64,000 nt of DNA from Streptomyces sp. sk2.1 (GTDB lineage Bacteria; Actinomycetota; Actinomycetes; Streptomycetales; Streptomycetaceae), in NCBI RefSeq assembly GCF_008120935.1, contig NZ_RDBO01000020.1:1103379-1167378 (forward strand), given 5' to 3'. Positions 27,228 through 35,000 of this stretch are shown here, in pieces. The stretch's first letter is position 1. The number at the start of each line of letters is the position of its first letter. The notes below the pieces were generated by a model, which made no database searches, was not told the DNA's origin, and saw only the letters and a program-made list of their open reading frames with translations. A program made the translations under genes and the position numbers.

Positions 27228-28838
27228 TCAGATGTGACCGGCGCCCGCTCCCGCGGCGGCGTTCTCGCCGCGCTTGGTGAGGGTGGCGACCACCGCGGCA
27301 CCCGCCGCGACGATGCCGGCGACCATGAACGCGGTGCTCATGCCCGACACGAAGGTGTCATGGGCGACGCCCGCGATCTTCTGCGCGATCTCCGGCGGGA
27401 CGTCGCCGCCCACCGGCGGGATGCCGACCTCGACGGCCGAGGACGCCTGGTCCAGCTGCTCCGGGCTCAGCGGCGGGAGCTGCGCGTCCTTCCAGTTGCC
27501 CTCCAGCTTCGAGTCGACCTGGGAGGCCATGACCGCGCCCAGCACCGCCGTGCCGAGGCTGCCGCCGACCTGCATGGCGGCCTGCTGGAGACCGCCCGCG
27601 ACGCCGGAGAGCTCCATCGGGGCGTTGCCGACGATGACCTCGGTGGCGCCGACCATCACCGGGGCGAGGCCGAGGCCGAGCAGACCGAACCAGATCGACA
27701 TGGTCAGGGTGCCGGTGCCGATCTCCAGCTGGGACATCCCGAACATGGCGACCGCCGTGCACACCATGCCGCCGACCAGCGGGACCCGCGGGCCGAACTT
27801 GGTGATCATGGCGCCCGCGAGCGGCGAGGCGACGATCATCATGCCGGTCAGCGGCAGCAGGTGCAGACCGCTGTCGACGGGGCTCAGGCCGTGCACGTTC
27901 TGGAGGTAGAAGGTGACGAAGAACAGCCCGCCCATGAAGGCGAAGGCCATCAGCACCATCAGGACCGTGCCCGCGGACAGCGGCACGGAACGGAACATCG
28001 CGAGCGGGATCAGCGGCTCCCTGACGTTCTTCTGGGAGAGCGCGAAGACCACGAACAGGACCAGCGCGCCACCCAGGAAGCCGATCGTCCTGTAATCGCC
28101 CCAGCCCCACTCGGAGCCCTTGATGAGCGCCCAGATCAGGCAGAACATCGCCTGCGACAGCAGCACGATGCCGCCGATGTCGAAGGAGCGCGGCGCGTTC
28201 TCGGCACGGTGGTCGCGGAGGATCACCAGGCCCAGCACGAGCGCGATCACACCGACCGGCACGTTGATGAAGAAGACGGACTGCCAGTTGACGTGCTCGA
28301 CGAGCACACCGCCGAGGATCGGGCCGCCCGCGGTGGAGGCACCGATCACCATGCCCCAGATGCCGATCGCCATGTTCAGCTTCTCGGCCGGGAAGGTGGC
28401 GCGCAGCAGGCCCAGCGCGGCGGGCATCAGCAGGGCTCCGAAGAGGCCCTGGAGCACCCGGAAGACGATCACGAGGGCGACGCTGTCGGAGAGGCCGATG
28501 GCCCCCGACGCCGCGGCGAAGCCCACGACGCCTATGAGGAAGGTCTGGCGGTGACCGAACCGGTCACCGAGCTTGCCCGCGGTGATCAGGGAGACCGCGA
28601 GGGCGAGCATGTACCCGTTGGTGATCCACTGGACGTCGGCGAGCGAGGCCTTCAGGTCCTGCTGGATGGCGGGATTGGCGATCGCGACGATCGTGCCGTC
28701 GAGCGCGACCATCATCACGCCGATGGCCACGGAGAAGAGCGTCAGCCAGGGGTGGCCGCGCAGCCCCTTGGCAGGTGCGGGATCGACGGAGCCGTGCGGC
28801 TCCCGCGACGCCTTTTCGACGGTGGTCTGACTAGTCAT
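27228..28838 (-). CDS. MFS drug exporter, DHA2 (14-TM) family
   Basis: This 536-aa proton-coupled exporter has 14 predicted transmembrane helices. Motif A (GKLGDRFGHRQTFLIG, between helices 2 and 3), motif B (RVLQGLFGALLMPAALGLLR) and the DHA2 motif C (GIWGMVIGASTAGGPILGG) are all present, and helix 1 carries the typical LDGTIVAIANPAIQQDL. A loop rich in Pro/Asp (LPPLSPEQLDQ) lies near the C-terminus. ATG 28838 is chosen; an upstream Met would precede the operator. It is divergent from a TetR regulator 117 bp away, an arrangement typical for efflux under TetR repression. The substrate is unknown. Confidence 0.9.
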   Translation of the reverse strand: MTSQTTVEKASREPHGSVDPAPAKGLRGHPWLTLFSVAIGVMMVALDGTIVAIANPAIQQDLKASLADVQWITNGYMLALAVSLITAGKLGDRFGHRQTFLIGVVGFAAASGAIGLSDSVALVIVFRVLQGLFGALLMPAALGLLRATFPAEKLNMAIGIWGMVIGASTAGGPILGGVLVEHVNWQSVFFINVPVGVIALVLGLVILRDHRAENAPRSFDIGGIVLLSQAMFCLIWALIKGSEWGWGDYRTIGFLGGALVLFVVFALSQKNVREPLIPLAMFRSVPLSAGTVLMVLMAFAFMGGLFFVTFYLQNVHGLSPVDSGLHLLPLTGMMIVASPLAGAMITKFGPRVPLVGGMVCTAVAMFGMSQLEIGTGTLTMSIWFGLLGLGLAPVMVGATEVIVGNAPMELSGVAGGLQQAAMQVGGSLGTAVLGAVMASQVDSKLEGNWKDAQLPPLSPEQLDQASSAVEVGIPPVGGDVPPEIAQKIAGVAHDTFVSGMSTAFMVAGIVAAGAAVVATLTKRGENAAAGAGAGHI

Positions 28839-28852
28839 GCCGGGGACATTAG

Positions 28853-28898
28853 TGTCAGCCTCTGACAGTTGACAAACCAATTCACAAGCAAGTAACTG
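28853..28898. promoter_or_regulatory. Operator-promoter region between exporter and TetR gene
   Basis: A perfect dyad TGTCAG-CCT-CTGACA (28853-28867) lies beside TTGACA (28869-28874), which with TAACTG (28893-28898, 18-bp spacing) would make a plus-strand promoter for the TetR gene. A further CTGTCA half-site lies at 28896-28901. Overlap of dyad and promoter suggests autorepression and control of the exporter. Confidence 0.55.
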
Positions 28899-28955
28899 TC
28901 ACGTAGCTCACAGGTACGCTGAGTCGGACAGAGCAGGAGAAAGAGGACCGTTCAA

Positions 28956-29702
28956 GTGATCGCTGGGCAGCAGGCCGCACGCTCGACCGGACTGCGCGAA
29001 CGGAAGAAACGACGCACCCGGGACGCCCTGCTGCACACCGCCCTCGATCTTTTCACCACCCAGGGGTACGAGGAGACCACCGTCGACGAGATCGTCGACG
29101 CGGTGGAGGTCTCCCAGCGCACCTTCTTCCGCTACTTCGCCAGCAAGGAGGAAGCCGTCTTCGCCATCCAGGAGATGGTCGAGTCGCGCTTCCTCGCCGA
29201 GCTGCGCCAACGCCCCGCCGAGGAGAACCCGTTCGAGGCGCTGCGCGGCGCGGTCCTGTGCGCCTGGAACAGCATCGGCGAGGTGATCGAGACGATCGTC
29301 ACGGTCGAACTCCACATGCGCACGTACCGGATGATCGAGTCGACGCCCTCGCTGCTCGCCGCCCACCTGCGGCGGAGCTGCCACCTGGAGAACCAGGTGG
29401 CGACGCTGATCGCCCGGCGCGAGGGCCTCGACGTGGACGAGGACCCGCGCCCGCGGGTCGCCGTGGCCGCGTTCTGCGGGGTGCTGCGGGTGACCGGGCA
29501 GCTCTGGGGGCGGGGCCGGGACGCCGACGTGGACTCGCTGCGCGCACTGACCGAGACGTACCTGGACCAGCTCGGCCCCGCCCTGGCCGGGGACTGGCGG
29601 ACCGGGACCCGCACCGTCCCGGGCGCCCGGGACGGCGGGCGGCCGACGGCGGTCGGGCGGCGGCACTCGACCACCGAACAGCCGACGACCTGCGACCGCT
29701 AG
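28956..29702 (+). CDS. TetR/AcrR family regulator, probable repressor of the exporter
   Basis: This 248-aa regulator has the TetR N-terminal helix-turn-helix: RTRDALLHTALDLFTTQGYE, TTVDEIVDAVEVSQRTFFRY, FASKEEAVFAI (residues about 20-75). The ligand domain is all-helical to about residue 205; the last 40 residues are a low-complexity Arg/Thr/Gly tail (GTRTVPGARDGGRPTAVGR). GTG 28956 has AGAGGA 8 nt upstream. It is divergent from the MFS exporter, with a palindrome between them, so it probably represses both genes and is released by a drug ligand. Confidence 0.9.
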   Translation: MIAGQQAARSTGLRERKKRRTRDALLHTALDLFTTQGYEETTVDEIVDAVEVSQRTFFRYFASKEEAVFAIQEMVESRFLAELRQRPAEENPFEALRGAVLCAWNSIGEVIETIVTVELHMRTYRMIESTPSLLAAHLRRSCHLENQVATLIARREGLDVDEDPRPRVAVAAFCGVLRVTGQLWGRGRDADVDSLRALTETYLDQLGPALAGDWRTGTRTVPGARDGGRPTAVGRRHSTTEQPTTCDR

Positions 29703-29755
29703 CGGACGACCGACCGACCGGGGGCCCGGCAGTCGGTGGCCGGCGGCCGACAGAC

Positions 29756-29816
29756 GGCGGACCGGCGGACCGGCGGATTGGCGGACCGGCGGATTGGCGG
29801 ACCGGCGGATTGGCGG
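29756..29816. repeat. 16-bp tandem repeat (two 8-bp variants)
   Basis: Three perfect 16-bp units GGCGGACCGGCGGATT start at 29764, 29780 and 29796, with a half unit before (29756-29763) and a 5-bp remnant after. Each unit is two 8-mers differing at the last two bases (CC or TT). Confidence 0.9.
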
Positions 29817-30097
29817 TCGATGACGGTGGATCGGTGACGGAGCCCGGCGACGGGCGACGCGCGTCGGCGGCCCCGGCCCGCCGCCCCACGAACCGCCCGG
29901 TGTGCCGTACACCTCACCGCCGCGCCATGACCGACCTCACAACAGCCGCTCCCCGGCGGCCACATGCGGCATCCGGGGCGCGTTCCGCGCACCTGAGCGT
30001 GCCTGCGGCGACCACGCAGCGTGAGATCGGCGACCCCGAATTCCCCGCAGCCGAGTGATGTGTGTCACCCTCTCCACGACTGCTGACGCGCGTCTCC

Positions 30098-30103
30098 TAA
30101 TGT
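30098..30103 (+). promoter_or_regulatory. Possible -10 box for a leaderless hydrolase transcript
   Basis: TAATGT ends 8 nt before the GTG start at 30112; no Shine-Dalgarno sequence is seen between them. Confidence 0.4.
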
Positions 30104-30111
30104 GGGCCTGA

Positions 30112-31323
30112 GTGACTTCCTTCGACTCCTCCCCCACGCTCACCGCCTGGCGCGCGCTGCTCGCCGTCGTGGTCGTATTCGTGATGCTGGCGACCACCGG
30201 CTGGACCGCCGTACGTCATCAACGCTCCGACGAGCCGCGCGAGATCGCGCTCGCCTCCTGGGCGCGGGGCAAGGTGGCGGGTCACGCGCTGCCGGGCGTC
30301 GACGCCCCGCCGTACCGGCTGGCCCACTTCTTCGCCTCGCTCACGGCCGCGCAACGCACCGGACTGGCCGACAGGTACCCCTTGGTCGTGGGGAACCTGA
30401 ACGGAGCACCGGTCACGCTGCGCTACCGGGCCAACCGGCTGGCACTGGTACAGGCGCGGAAGGTCGAACAGCGGCGCACGCACGACGCGCGGCTCTCCCC
30501 CCAGGGGCGCGCGGAGGCGGTCCGCCGGGCGCACCGCTTCACCTCGATGCTCTCCCCGGGCAGGCACTTCCTCGCCTTCGACCCGTCCGGAAGGGGCCGT
30601 GCCGCCGAGGTGTTCGGCGATCTCGACCGGGCCGAGCGGGTCTCCGTGATCGTCCCCGGAGTCGACACCGGCCTGCTCACGCTGGAGCGGTCCGCGCCGA
30701 GGACGAACGCCGCGCCGGTCGGCATGGCGAAGTCGCTGTACGCGGCCGAGCGCGCCGCGCGGCCCGGCGTCCGTACCGCCGTGATCGCCTGGGCCGACTA
30801 CACCACGCCCGCCGGCATCGGCGTGGACGCGGCCCTGGGCAACCTCGCCGCACGCGGGGCGGTGCGGTTGAACGCGCTGATGGACGCCCTGCCCGGCAGC
30901 GCCCCGGTCTCGCTGTTCTGCCACAGCTACGGCTCGGTGCTGTGCGGGGTCGCCGCGCGCGAACTGCCCTCCAGGGTCGACGACATAGCGGTCGCCGGCA
31001 GCCCCGGCATGCGGGTGGAGAACGCCCGTGAGCTGCGCACCGACGCCCGGGTGTGGGCGATGCGGGATCGCGGCGACTGGATCGAGGACGTGCCGAACCT
31101 GCGGCTCGGCATCCTGGGACACGGCGCCGACCCGGTCGACCCCGGCTTCGGCGCGCGCGTCGTCTCGGCGGGCGACGCGATCGGGCACAGCGGCTATTTC
31201 GAGCCGGGGACCGAGAGTCTCGACAACTTCGCCGCGATCGGTGTGGGGGCCTACGAATCGGTGAGCTGCGCGGGGTCCGACGACAACTGCCGGGAACGAA
31301 TCGCCGGATCCCAGGACATCTGA
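30112..31323 (+). CDS. Alpha/beta hydrolase, DUF1023 type (paralog 1)
   Basis: This 403-aa predicted hydrolase has one N-terminal transmembrane helix (ALLAVVVVFVMLATTGWTAV, about 15-34), so it is anchored facing outwards. The alpha/beta core has VSVIVPGVDTG, KSLYAAERAARPGVRTAVIA, the nucleophile elbow SLFCHSYGSVLCG (Ser in HSYGS), AVAGSPGMRVENARELRTDA and GHSGYFEPGTESL (probable catalytic His region). The second half matches paralog 2 at 35001 closely. The start GTG 30112 has no ribosome site but has a -10 box 8 nt away. Substrate unknown; DUF1023 members are uncharacterised esterase/lipase-like proteins. Confidence 0.8.
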   Translation: MTSFDSSPTLTAWRALLAVVVVFVMLATTGWTAVRHQRSDEPREIALASWARGKVAGHALPGVDAPPYRLAHFFASLTAAQRTGLADRYPLVVGNLNGAPVTLRYRANRLALVQARKVEQRRTHDARLSPQGRAEAVRRAHRFTSMLSPGRHFLAFDPSGRGRAAEVFGDLDRAERVSVIVPGVDTGLLTLERSAPRTNAAPVGMAKSLYAAERAARPGVRTAVIAWADYTTPAGIGVDAALGNLAARGAVRLNALMDALPGSAPVSLFCHSYGSVLCGVAARELPSRVDDIAVAGSPGMRVENARELRTDARVWAMRDRGDWIEDVPNLRLGILGHGADPVDPGFGARVVSAGDAIGHSGYFEPGTESLDNFAAIGVGAYESVSCAGSDDNCRERIAGSQDI

Positions 31324-31396
31324 CGGTCGCGGTGTACCGCAACCGTCCTGCACATCATGGTCTGCTCCGAAAGGGGACGAGTGAGCAAGTGCCGCA

Positions 31397-31402
31397 TACG
31401 AT
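31397..31402 (+). promoter_or_regulatory. Possible -10 box for a leaderless DUF4429 transcript
   Basis: TACGAT ends 7 nt before ATG 31410. It overlaps an in-frame ATG at 31401, which would be an alternative start if the transcript is longer. Confidence 0.35.
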
Positions 31403-31409
31403 GAGGCAC

Positions 31410-32396
31410 ATGGGTGATGTGCTGGCCGGAATTCAGGCCACCTGGGAGTTCGACGCCGACTCCGTGCTCATCCGCTTCGAACGGGGGATCCGCACACCGA
31501 AGCTCTTCCAGAGCCTGCGGGAGCGTCGTGTTCCGCACGCGGCGCTGTCATCGGTGACGCTGACCCCCGGCAAGCGGGGCACGGTGGTCCTGCACGCCGT
31601 GCCGAGACCCGGTGCCGATCCGCTGATGGAGGCCGCCGCCGGGCAGCTGAAGGACAGCTGCGATCCGTACCGGCTGGTGCTTCCCGCCGAGCGCGAGACG
31701 CCGGCGGAGTACTACGCGGAGGCGCTGCGATCCATGCTCGGCGCGGACGCGGCGGAGCCCGCCGAGCGGTTCCTGGTCGCGGCCCCCGAGGCACCGATGC
31801 AGTTCAAGGCGTACGACGGACGGGCCGGCTTCGACGGGCAGCAGGTCTCCTTCCGCTGGTTCTGGACGGGCGCCTCCACGGCGAAGTGGAAGGCCGGCGA
31901 CCAGACGTTCGGGGTGACGGAGCTGAGCGGTGTCGAGTGGCGCTCGCCGGAGGGTCTGGAGGGCTATCTGCGCCTGGTCCCGAGGGGCTCGGAGAGCCTG
32001 GCGCCGGACGGCTGCGCCGGTACCGGCATGGGCATGGAACCGGGCACGGCCGACCTGGGTGCGCAGCCGGGTCCGGACGGCACGGGTCCGGGGCTGCGGA
32101 GCCCGCAGTCGATGTCGTCCCGCCCCGCGCGGGCGGACCAGGACCCGGCCGCGGTGGTCTTCGGCCTCGGCTACGGCCCGGTGCACGAGTCGCTGCCGTT
32201 CGCCGCGGCCGTGCTGGAATCCGTACGCAGAAACCATTCGGCCGCCGCCCCGGCCACCGTCCTGGCAGGCGCGGGACGGCGCGACCCCTCGGACATCGCG
32301 GACCGCATCCGGCACCTCGGGGAGCTGCACCGGGCCGGTCTGGTGACGGACGACGAGTTCAGCGCCAAGAAGGCCCAGCTGCTCGCCGAGCTGTAG
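31410..32396 (+). CDS. DUF4429 protein with C-terminal SHOCT domain
   Basis: This 328-aa cytosolic protein has two tandem DUF4429 (PH-like) modules, about residues 8-95 (ATWEFDADSVLIRFERGI, AALSSVTLTPGKRGTV) and 125-205 (FKAYDGRAGFDGQQVSFRWF, ELSGVEWRSPEGLEGYLRLV). A Gly/Pro linker follows, then a SHOCT helix pair (DIADRIRHLGELHRAGLVTD, DEFSAKKAQLLAEL) at the end. SHOCT mediates oligomerisation; DUF4429 may bind lipid or protein. It sits between the first DUF1023 hydrolase and the two-component system. ATG 31410 is chosen; ATG 31401 adds three residues. Confidence 0.85.
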   Translation: MGDVLAGIQATWEFDADSVLIRFERGIRTPKLFQSLRERRVPHAALSSVTLTPGKRGTVVLHAVPRPGADPLMEAAAGQLKDSCDPYRLVLPAERETPAEYYAEALRSMLGADAAEPAERFLVAAPEAPMQFKAYDGRAGFDGQQVSFRWFWTGASTAKWKAGDQTFGVTELSGVEWRSPEGLEGYLRLVPRGSESLAPDGCAGTGMGMEPGTADLGAQPGPDGTGPGLRSPQSMSSRPARADQDPAAVVFGLGYGPVHESLPFAAAVLESVRRNHSAAAPATVLAGAGRRDPSDIADRIRHLGELHRAGLVTDDEFSAKKAQLLAEL

Positions 32397-32416
32397 GACG
32401 GCGAGGACTTCCGGCG

Positions 32417-32452
32417 CCGGGAGGCCGCGGGTCCCGGGCCGGGGCCTCCCGG
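32417..32452 (+). terminator. Terminator after the DUF4429 gene
   Basis: CCGGGAGGCC (32417-32426) pairs with GGCCTCCCGG (32443-32452); the 16-nt loop is itself GC-rich. Confidence 0.6.
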
Positions 32453-32565
32453 GCCCTCCGGCCCGGCCGGTCGGCCGGTAGTACCCCCGTACGAGAAGTC
32501 CGGCAGCGAACCGGAACCCGGGTATGACGCCACCGGGCCGGTCCGCTGCCTAGGCTGCTGCGGCC

Positions 32566-33912
32566 ATGACCACTTCCCCTTCCCGCGCCCCGGCCGAGGT
32601 GCCACCGCGCCCGCAGCCCGCCGCCGACGGCCTGGTGAGCGCCGCCCGCCGCAATCTGCGCGAGGTCGCCCACGGCCTCTGCCACCCGTCCCACCCCCCG
32701 GTCCCGCCGCTCGCGAACGCGTCCAAGCGGTGGCGGAGGCTGCTGCCGTACGTGGTCGTCATCGCCCTCACGGCACTCTTCCTCCCGGTCACGCTCAACG
32801 TGCTGACCAACGAGTACGGGGTGAACGACGCACTGGCGGGCCTGCTGGCCGTCGCCCAGGCGGCGCCGCTGCTGATGCTGGCGCACCGCCCGTTGCAGGC
32901 GTGGTGGATCGTCTTCCCCGCCGACGTCGTGGGGGCGCTGGTGCTGCTCGGGTACCCGGACCCGCCGCAGGGCATCTGGCCGTGGCCCCCGCCCACGCTG
33001 ATCTCCTACATCTTCGTGATGCTGGCGGTGGCCCTGCGCGAGACCCGGCGCACCGCGATCTCCGTCTGGGCGCTGACCGCCGCGGCGAGCCTGGTGCTGC
33101 ACCTGGCCGCCACGGACCGCAGCAACGGCACCTCGGCGCTGCTCCCGGCGGCCGGCGCGCTGCTCATGGTGATCGGCGCGGTGATCCGGGAGCGGGGCGA
33201 CGCCCAGCGCCGGCTCGCCGAGCAGGAGACCATCAGCGAGGCCGAACGGGCGCAGCGCACGCTGCTGGAGGAGCGTGCCAGGATCGCCCGCGAGCTGCAC
33301 GACGTGGTCGCGCACCACATGTCCGTGATCACGGTCCAGGCCGACTCCGCGCCCTACCGGATCAACGGGCTGCCCGAGGAGGCGCGCGAGGAGTTCGAGG
33401 CGATCGCGGCGAGCGCGCGGGAGTCGCTCGCGGAGATGCGGCGGCTGCTGACGGTGCTGCGCAACGACGGCACGGAGGGCGAGCGGGCGCCGCAGCCGGG
33501 GCTCGACCGGCTCCAGCAGCTGGTGGAGGCGACGGTACGGGCCGGGCTGCCGGCCGAACTGTCGGTGCCCGCCCGGCTGCCGGACGTACCACAGGCGGTG
33601 GACGTGTCGGCGTACCGGATCGTGCAGGAGGCGCTGGCCAACGTGGTGCGGCACGCGCCCGGTGCGCTGACCCGGGTGTCGGTCGCGTCCGACGGCGCGC
33701 ATCTGACCGTCCTGGTGGTCAACGACCGTGCGGTGCGGCCCGTTTCGCCGCTGGAGACGACCGGGACGGGGCACGGTCTGGTCGGCATGCGGGAACGCGT
33801 ACGGTTGACGGGCGGCACGCTGGACACCGGACCGCTGCCCGACGGCGGCTTCCGGGTGGCCGCGCGGCTGCCCCTGACCCCTGCGACGTCCAAGGCCCCG
33901 GAGGACTCTTGA
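32566..33912 (+). CDS. NarL-type sensor histidine kinase
   Basis: This 448-aa membrane kinase has an N-terminal cytosolic tail of about 58 residues, five hydrophobic segments between residues 60 and 205, and a HisKA_3 dimerisation domain with ERARIARELHDVVAHHMSVI (phosphoacceptor His245). The ATPase domain has the N box AYRIVQEALANVVRHAPGA and GTGHGLVGMRERVRLTGG. The usual DDGxG box is replaced by VVNDRAVRPVSP, a deviation seen in some actinobacterial kinases. There is no large sensor domain, so the stimulus is probably sensed in the membrane. TAGGCT lies 9 nt before ATG 32566. It overlaps the response regulator gene by 4 nt. Confidence 0.93.
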   Translation: MTTSPSRAPAEVPPRPQPAADGLVSAARRNLREVAHGLCHPSHPPVPPLANASKRWRRLLPYVVVIALTALFLPVTLNVLTNEYGVNDALAGLLAVAQAAPLLMLAHRPLQAWWIVFPADVVGALVLLGYPDPPQGIWPWPPPTLISYIFVMLAVALRETRRTAISVWALTAAASLVLHLAATDRSNGTSALLPAAGALLMVIGAVIRERGDAQRRLAEQETISEAERAQRTLLEERARIARELHDVVAHHMSVITVQADSAPYRINGLPEEAREEFEAIAASARESLAEMRRLLTVLRNDGTEGERAPQPGLDRLQQLVEATVRAGLPAELSVPARLPDVPQAVDVSAYRIVQEALANVVRHAPGALTRVSVASDGAHLTVLVVNDRAVRPVSPLETTGTGHGLVGMRERVRLTGGTLDTGPLPDGGFRVAARLPLTPATSKAPEDS

Positions 33913-34592
33913 CCATCCGCGTGATCATCGTCGACGACCAGGCCATGGTGCGGGCGGGGTTCGCGGCACTGCTCTCGGCGCAGAGCGACATCGACGTGGT
34001 CGGTGAGGCGCCGGACGGGCGCCGGGGCGTCGAGGTCAGCCGGACCGCCCTGCCGGACGTGGTCCTGATGGACGTCCGGATGCCCGAGATGGACGGCCTG
34101 GCGGCGGCCCGCGAGCTGCTGAACCCGCCGGCGGAGGTGGCGCACCGGCCGAAGGTCCTGATGCTGACCACCTTCGACGTGGACGACTACGTGTACGAGG
34201 CGCTGCGCGCCGGGGCGTCCGGCTTCCTGCTGAAGGACGCGCCGCCCGCGGACCTGATCTCGGCGGTGCGGGTGGTCGCGGCGGGCGAGGCGCTGCTCGC
34301 CCCGTCCGTGACCCGCCGTCTGATCGCCGACTTCGCCCGGCAGGGGCCCACCGGCGTCGCCCGGAGCGGGCACGCGCTGCGGCTGAACGGGCTGACCCCG
34401 CGCGAGACGGAGGTGCTGGAGCTGATCGCGCGGGGCCTGTCCAACCAGGAGATCGCGGGGAAGCTGGTGCTGGCCGAGCAGACCGTGAAGACCCACATCG
34501 GACGGGTGCTGGCCAAGCTGGACCTGCGGGACCGGGCGCAGGCGGTGATCTTCGCGTACGAGTCGGGAGTGGTGGTACCGGGCGAGGCGTAG
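33909..34592 (+). CDS. NarL/LuxR-type response regulator
   Basis: This 227-aa regulator has a receiver domain (RVIIVDDQAMVRAGFAALL, phospho-acceptor Asp55 in VVLMDVRMPEMDG, conserved Lys in GFLLKDAPPADL). The C-terminal LuxR helix-turn-helix is LTPRETEVLELIARGLSNQE followed by VKTHIGRVLAKLDLRDR. The start is TTG 33909: the TTGA overlaps the kinase stop codon, GGAGG lies 5-9 nt upstream, and the family begins (M)TIRVxIVDD. A GTG at 33921 would cut the first strand. It is translated in tandem with the kinase. Its target genes are unknown; flanking DUF1023 genes are candidates. Confidence 0.93.
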   Translation: MTIRVIIVDDQAMVRAGFAALLSAQSDIDVVGEAPDGRRGVEVSRTALPDVVLMDVRMPEMDGLAAARELLNPPAEVAHRPKVLMLTTFDVDDYVYEALRAGASGFLLKDAPPADLISAVRVVAAGEALLAPSVTRRLIADFARQGPTGVARSGHALRLNGLTPRETEVLELIARGLSNQEIAGKLVLAEQTVKTHIGRVLAKLDLRDRAQAVIFAYESGVVVPGEA

Positions 34593-34813
34593 GGCCTTCT
34601 GCCCGGATCGCACTGTTCCGGTTCGGGCGGGGCGTAGGGCCCTCCACCCGGATCGTGCCGTTCCTGTCCGGACGGGGTGCAGGGCCCTCCACCCGGATCG
34701 CACTGCTCCGGTTCGGGCGGGGTGCAGGGCCTTCCACCCGGATCGTGCCGTTCCTGTCCGGACGGGGCGCGGGCCCTTTCGCCCGGATCGCACCGGTACG
34801 GTCCCGGCGGGGC
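34589..34813. repeat. Five-copy 45-bp minisatellite with alternating unit types
   Basis: Exactly 45-bp units begin at 34589, 34634, 34679, 34724 and 34769. All share AGGGCC(C/T)T and (A/G)CCCGGATCG. Units 1 and 3 continue with CACTG(T/C)TCCGGTTCGGG, units 2 and 4 with TGCCGTTCCTGTCCGGACGG, and unit 5 is more diverged. The pattern A-B-A-B-C implies a 90-bp duplication of a pair. The array starts at the stop codon of the response regulator. Confidence 0.92.
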
Positions 34814-35000
34814 GCGGCTCCCGGGTGTCTTCCGGTTTGTCTCGGTCCCGTGTCCTCCGGGTCGGTCTCGTAACACCCAGGTAGCACTTCGCACTTGGCT
34901 CCCCGGTGTGACGCCTCCGGCCCCGCCGACCTCCTAGTTTTCTCTCCGTCACGCCAGTCCGGTGTGCGGGAGTCCGGGTCGGCCGGAGGGGGAGAACGGG

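Larger units (their letters stand above)
29703..30111. other. 409-bp intergenic region with a tandem repeat
   Basis: The first part holds the 8/16-bp GGCGGACC/GGCGGATT array. A 43-codon frame at 29927-30058 starts MTDLTTAAPRRP and ends FPAAE, but has no ribosome site or recognisable motif, so I do not call it. The end carries a -10-like TAATGT for the next gene. Confidence 0.4.

Noticed and set aside
29927-30058. A 43-codon frame starting MTDLTTAAPRRP
   Set aside because: No ribosome-binding site, no recognisable homology and no conserved composition; left as intergenic.
34589-34813. The 45-bp repeats considered as a CRISPR array
   Set aside because: Repeats are directly adjacent with no unique spacers, differ in sequence and there are no cas genes.
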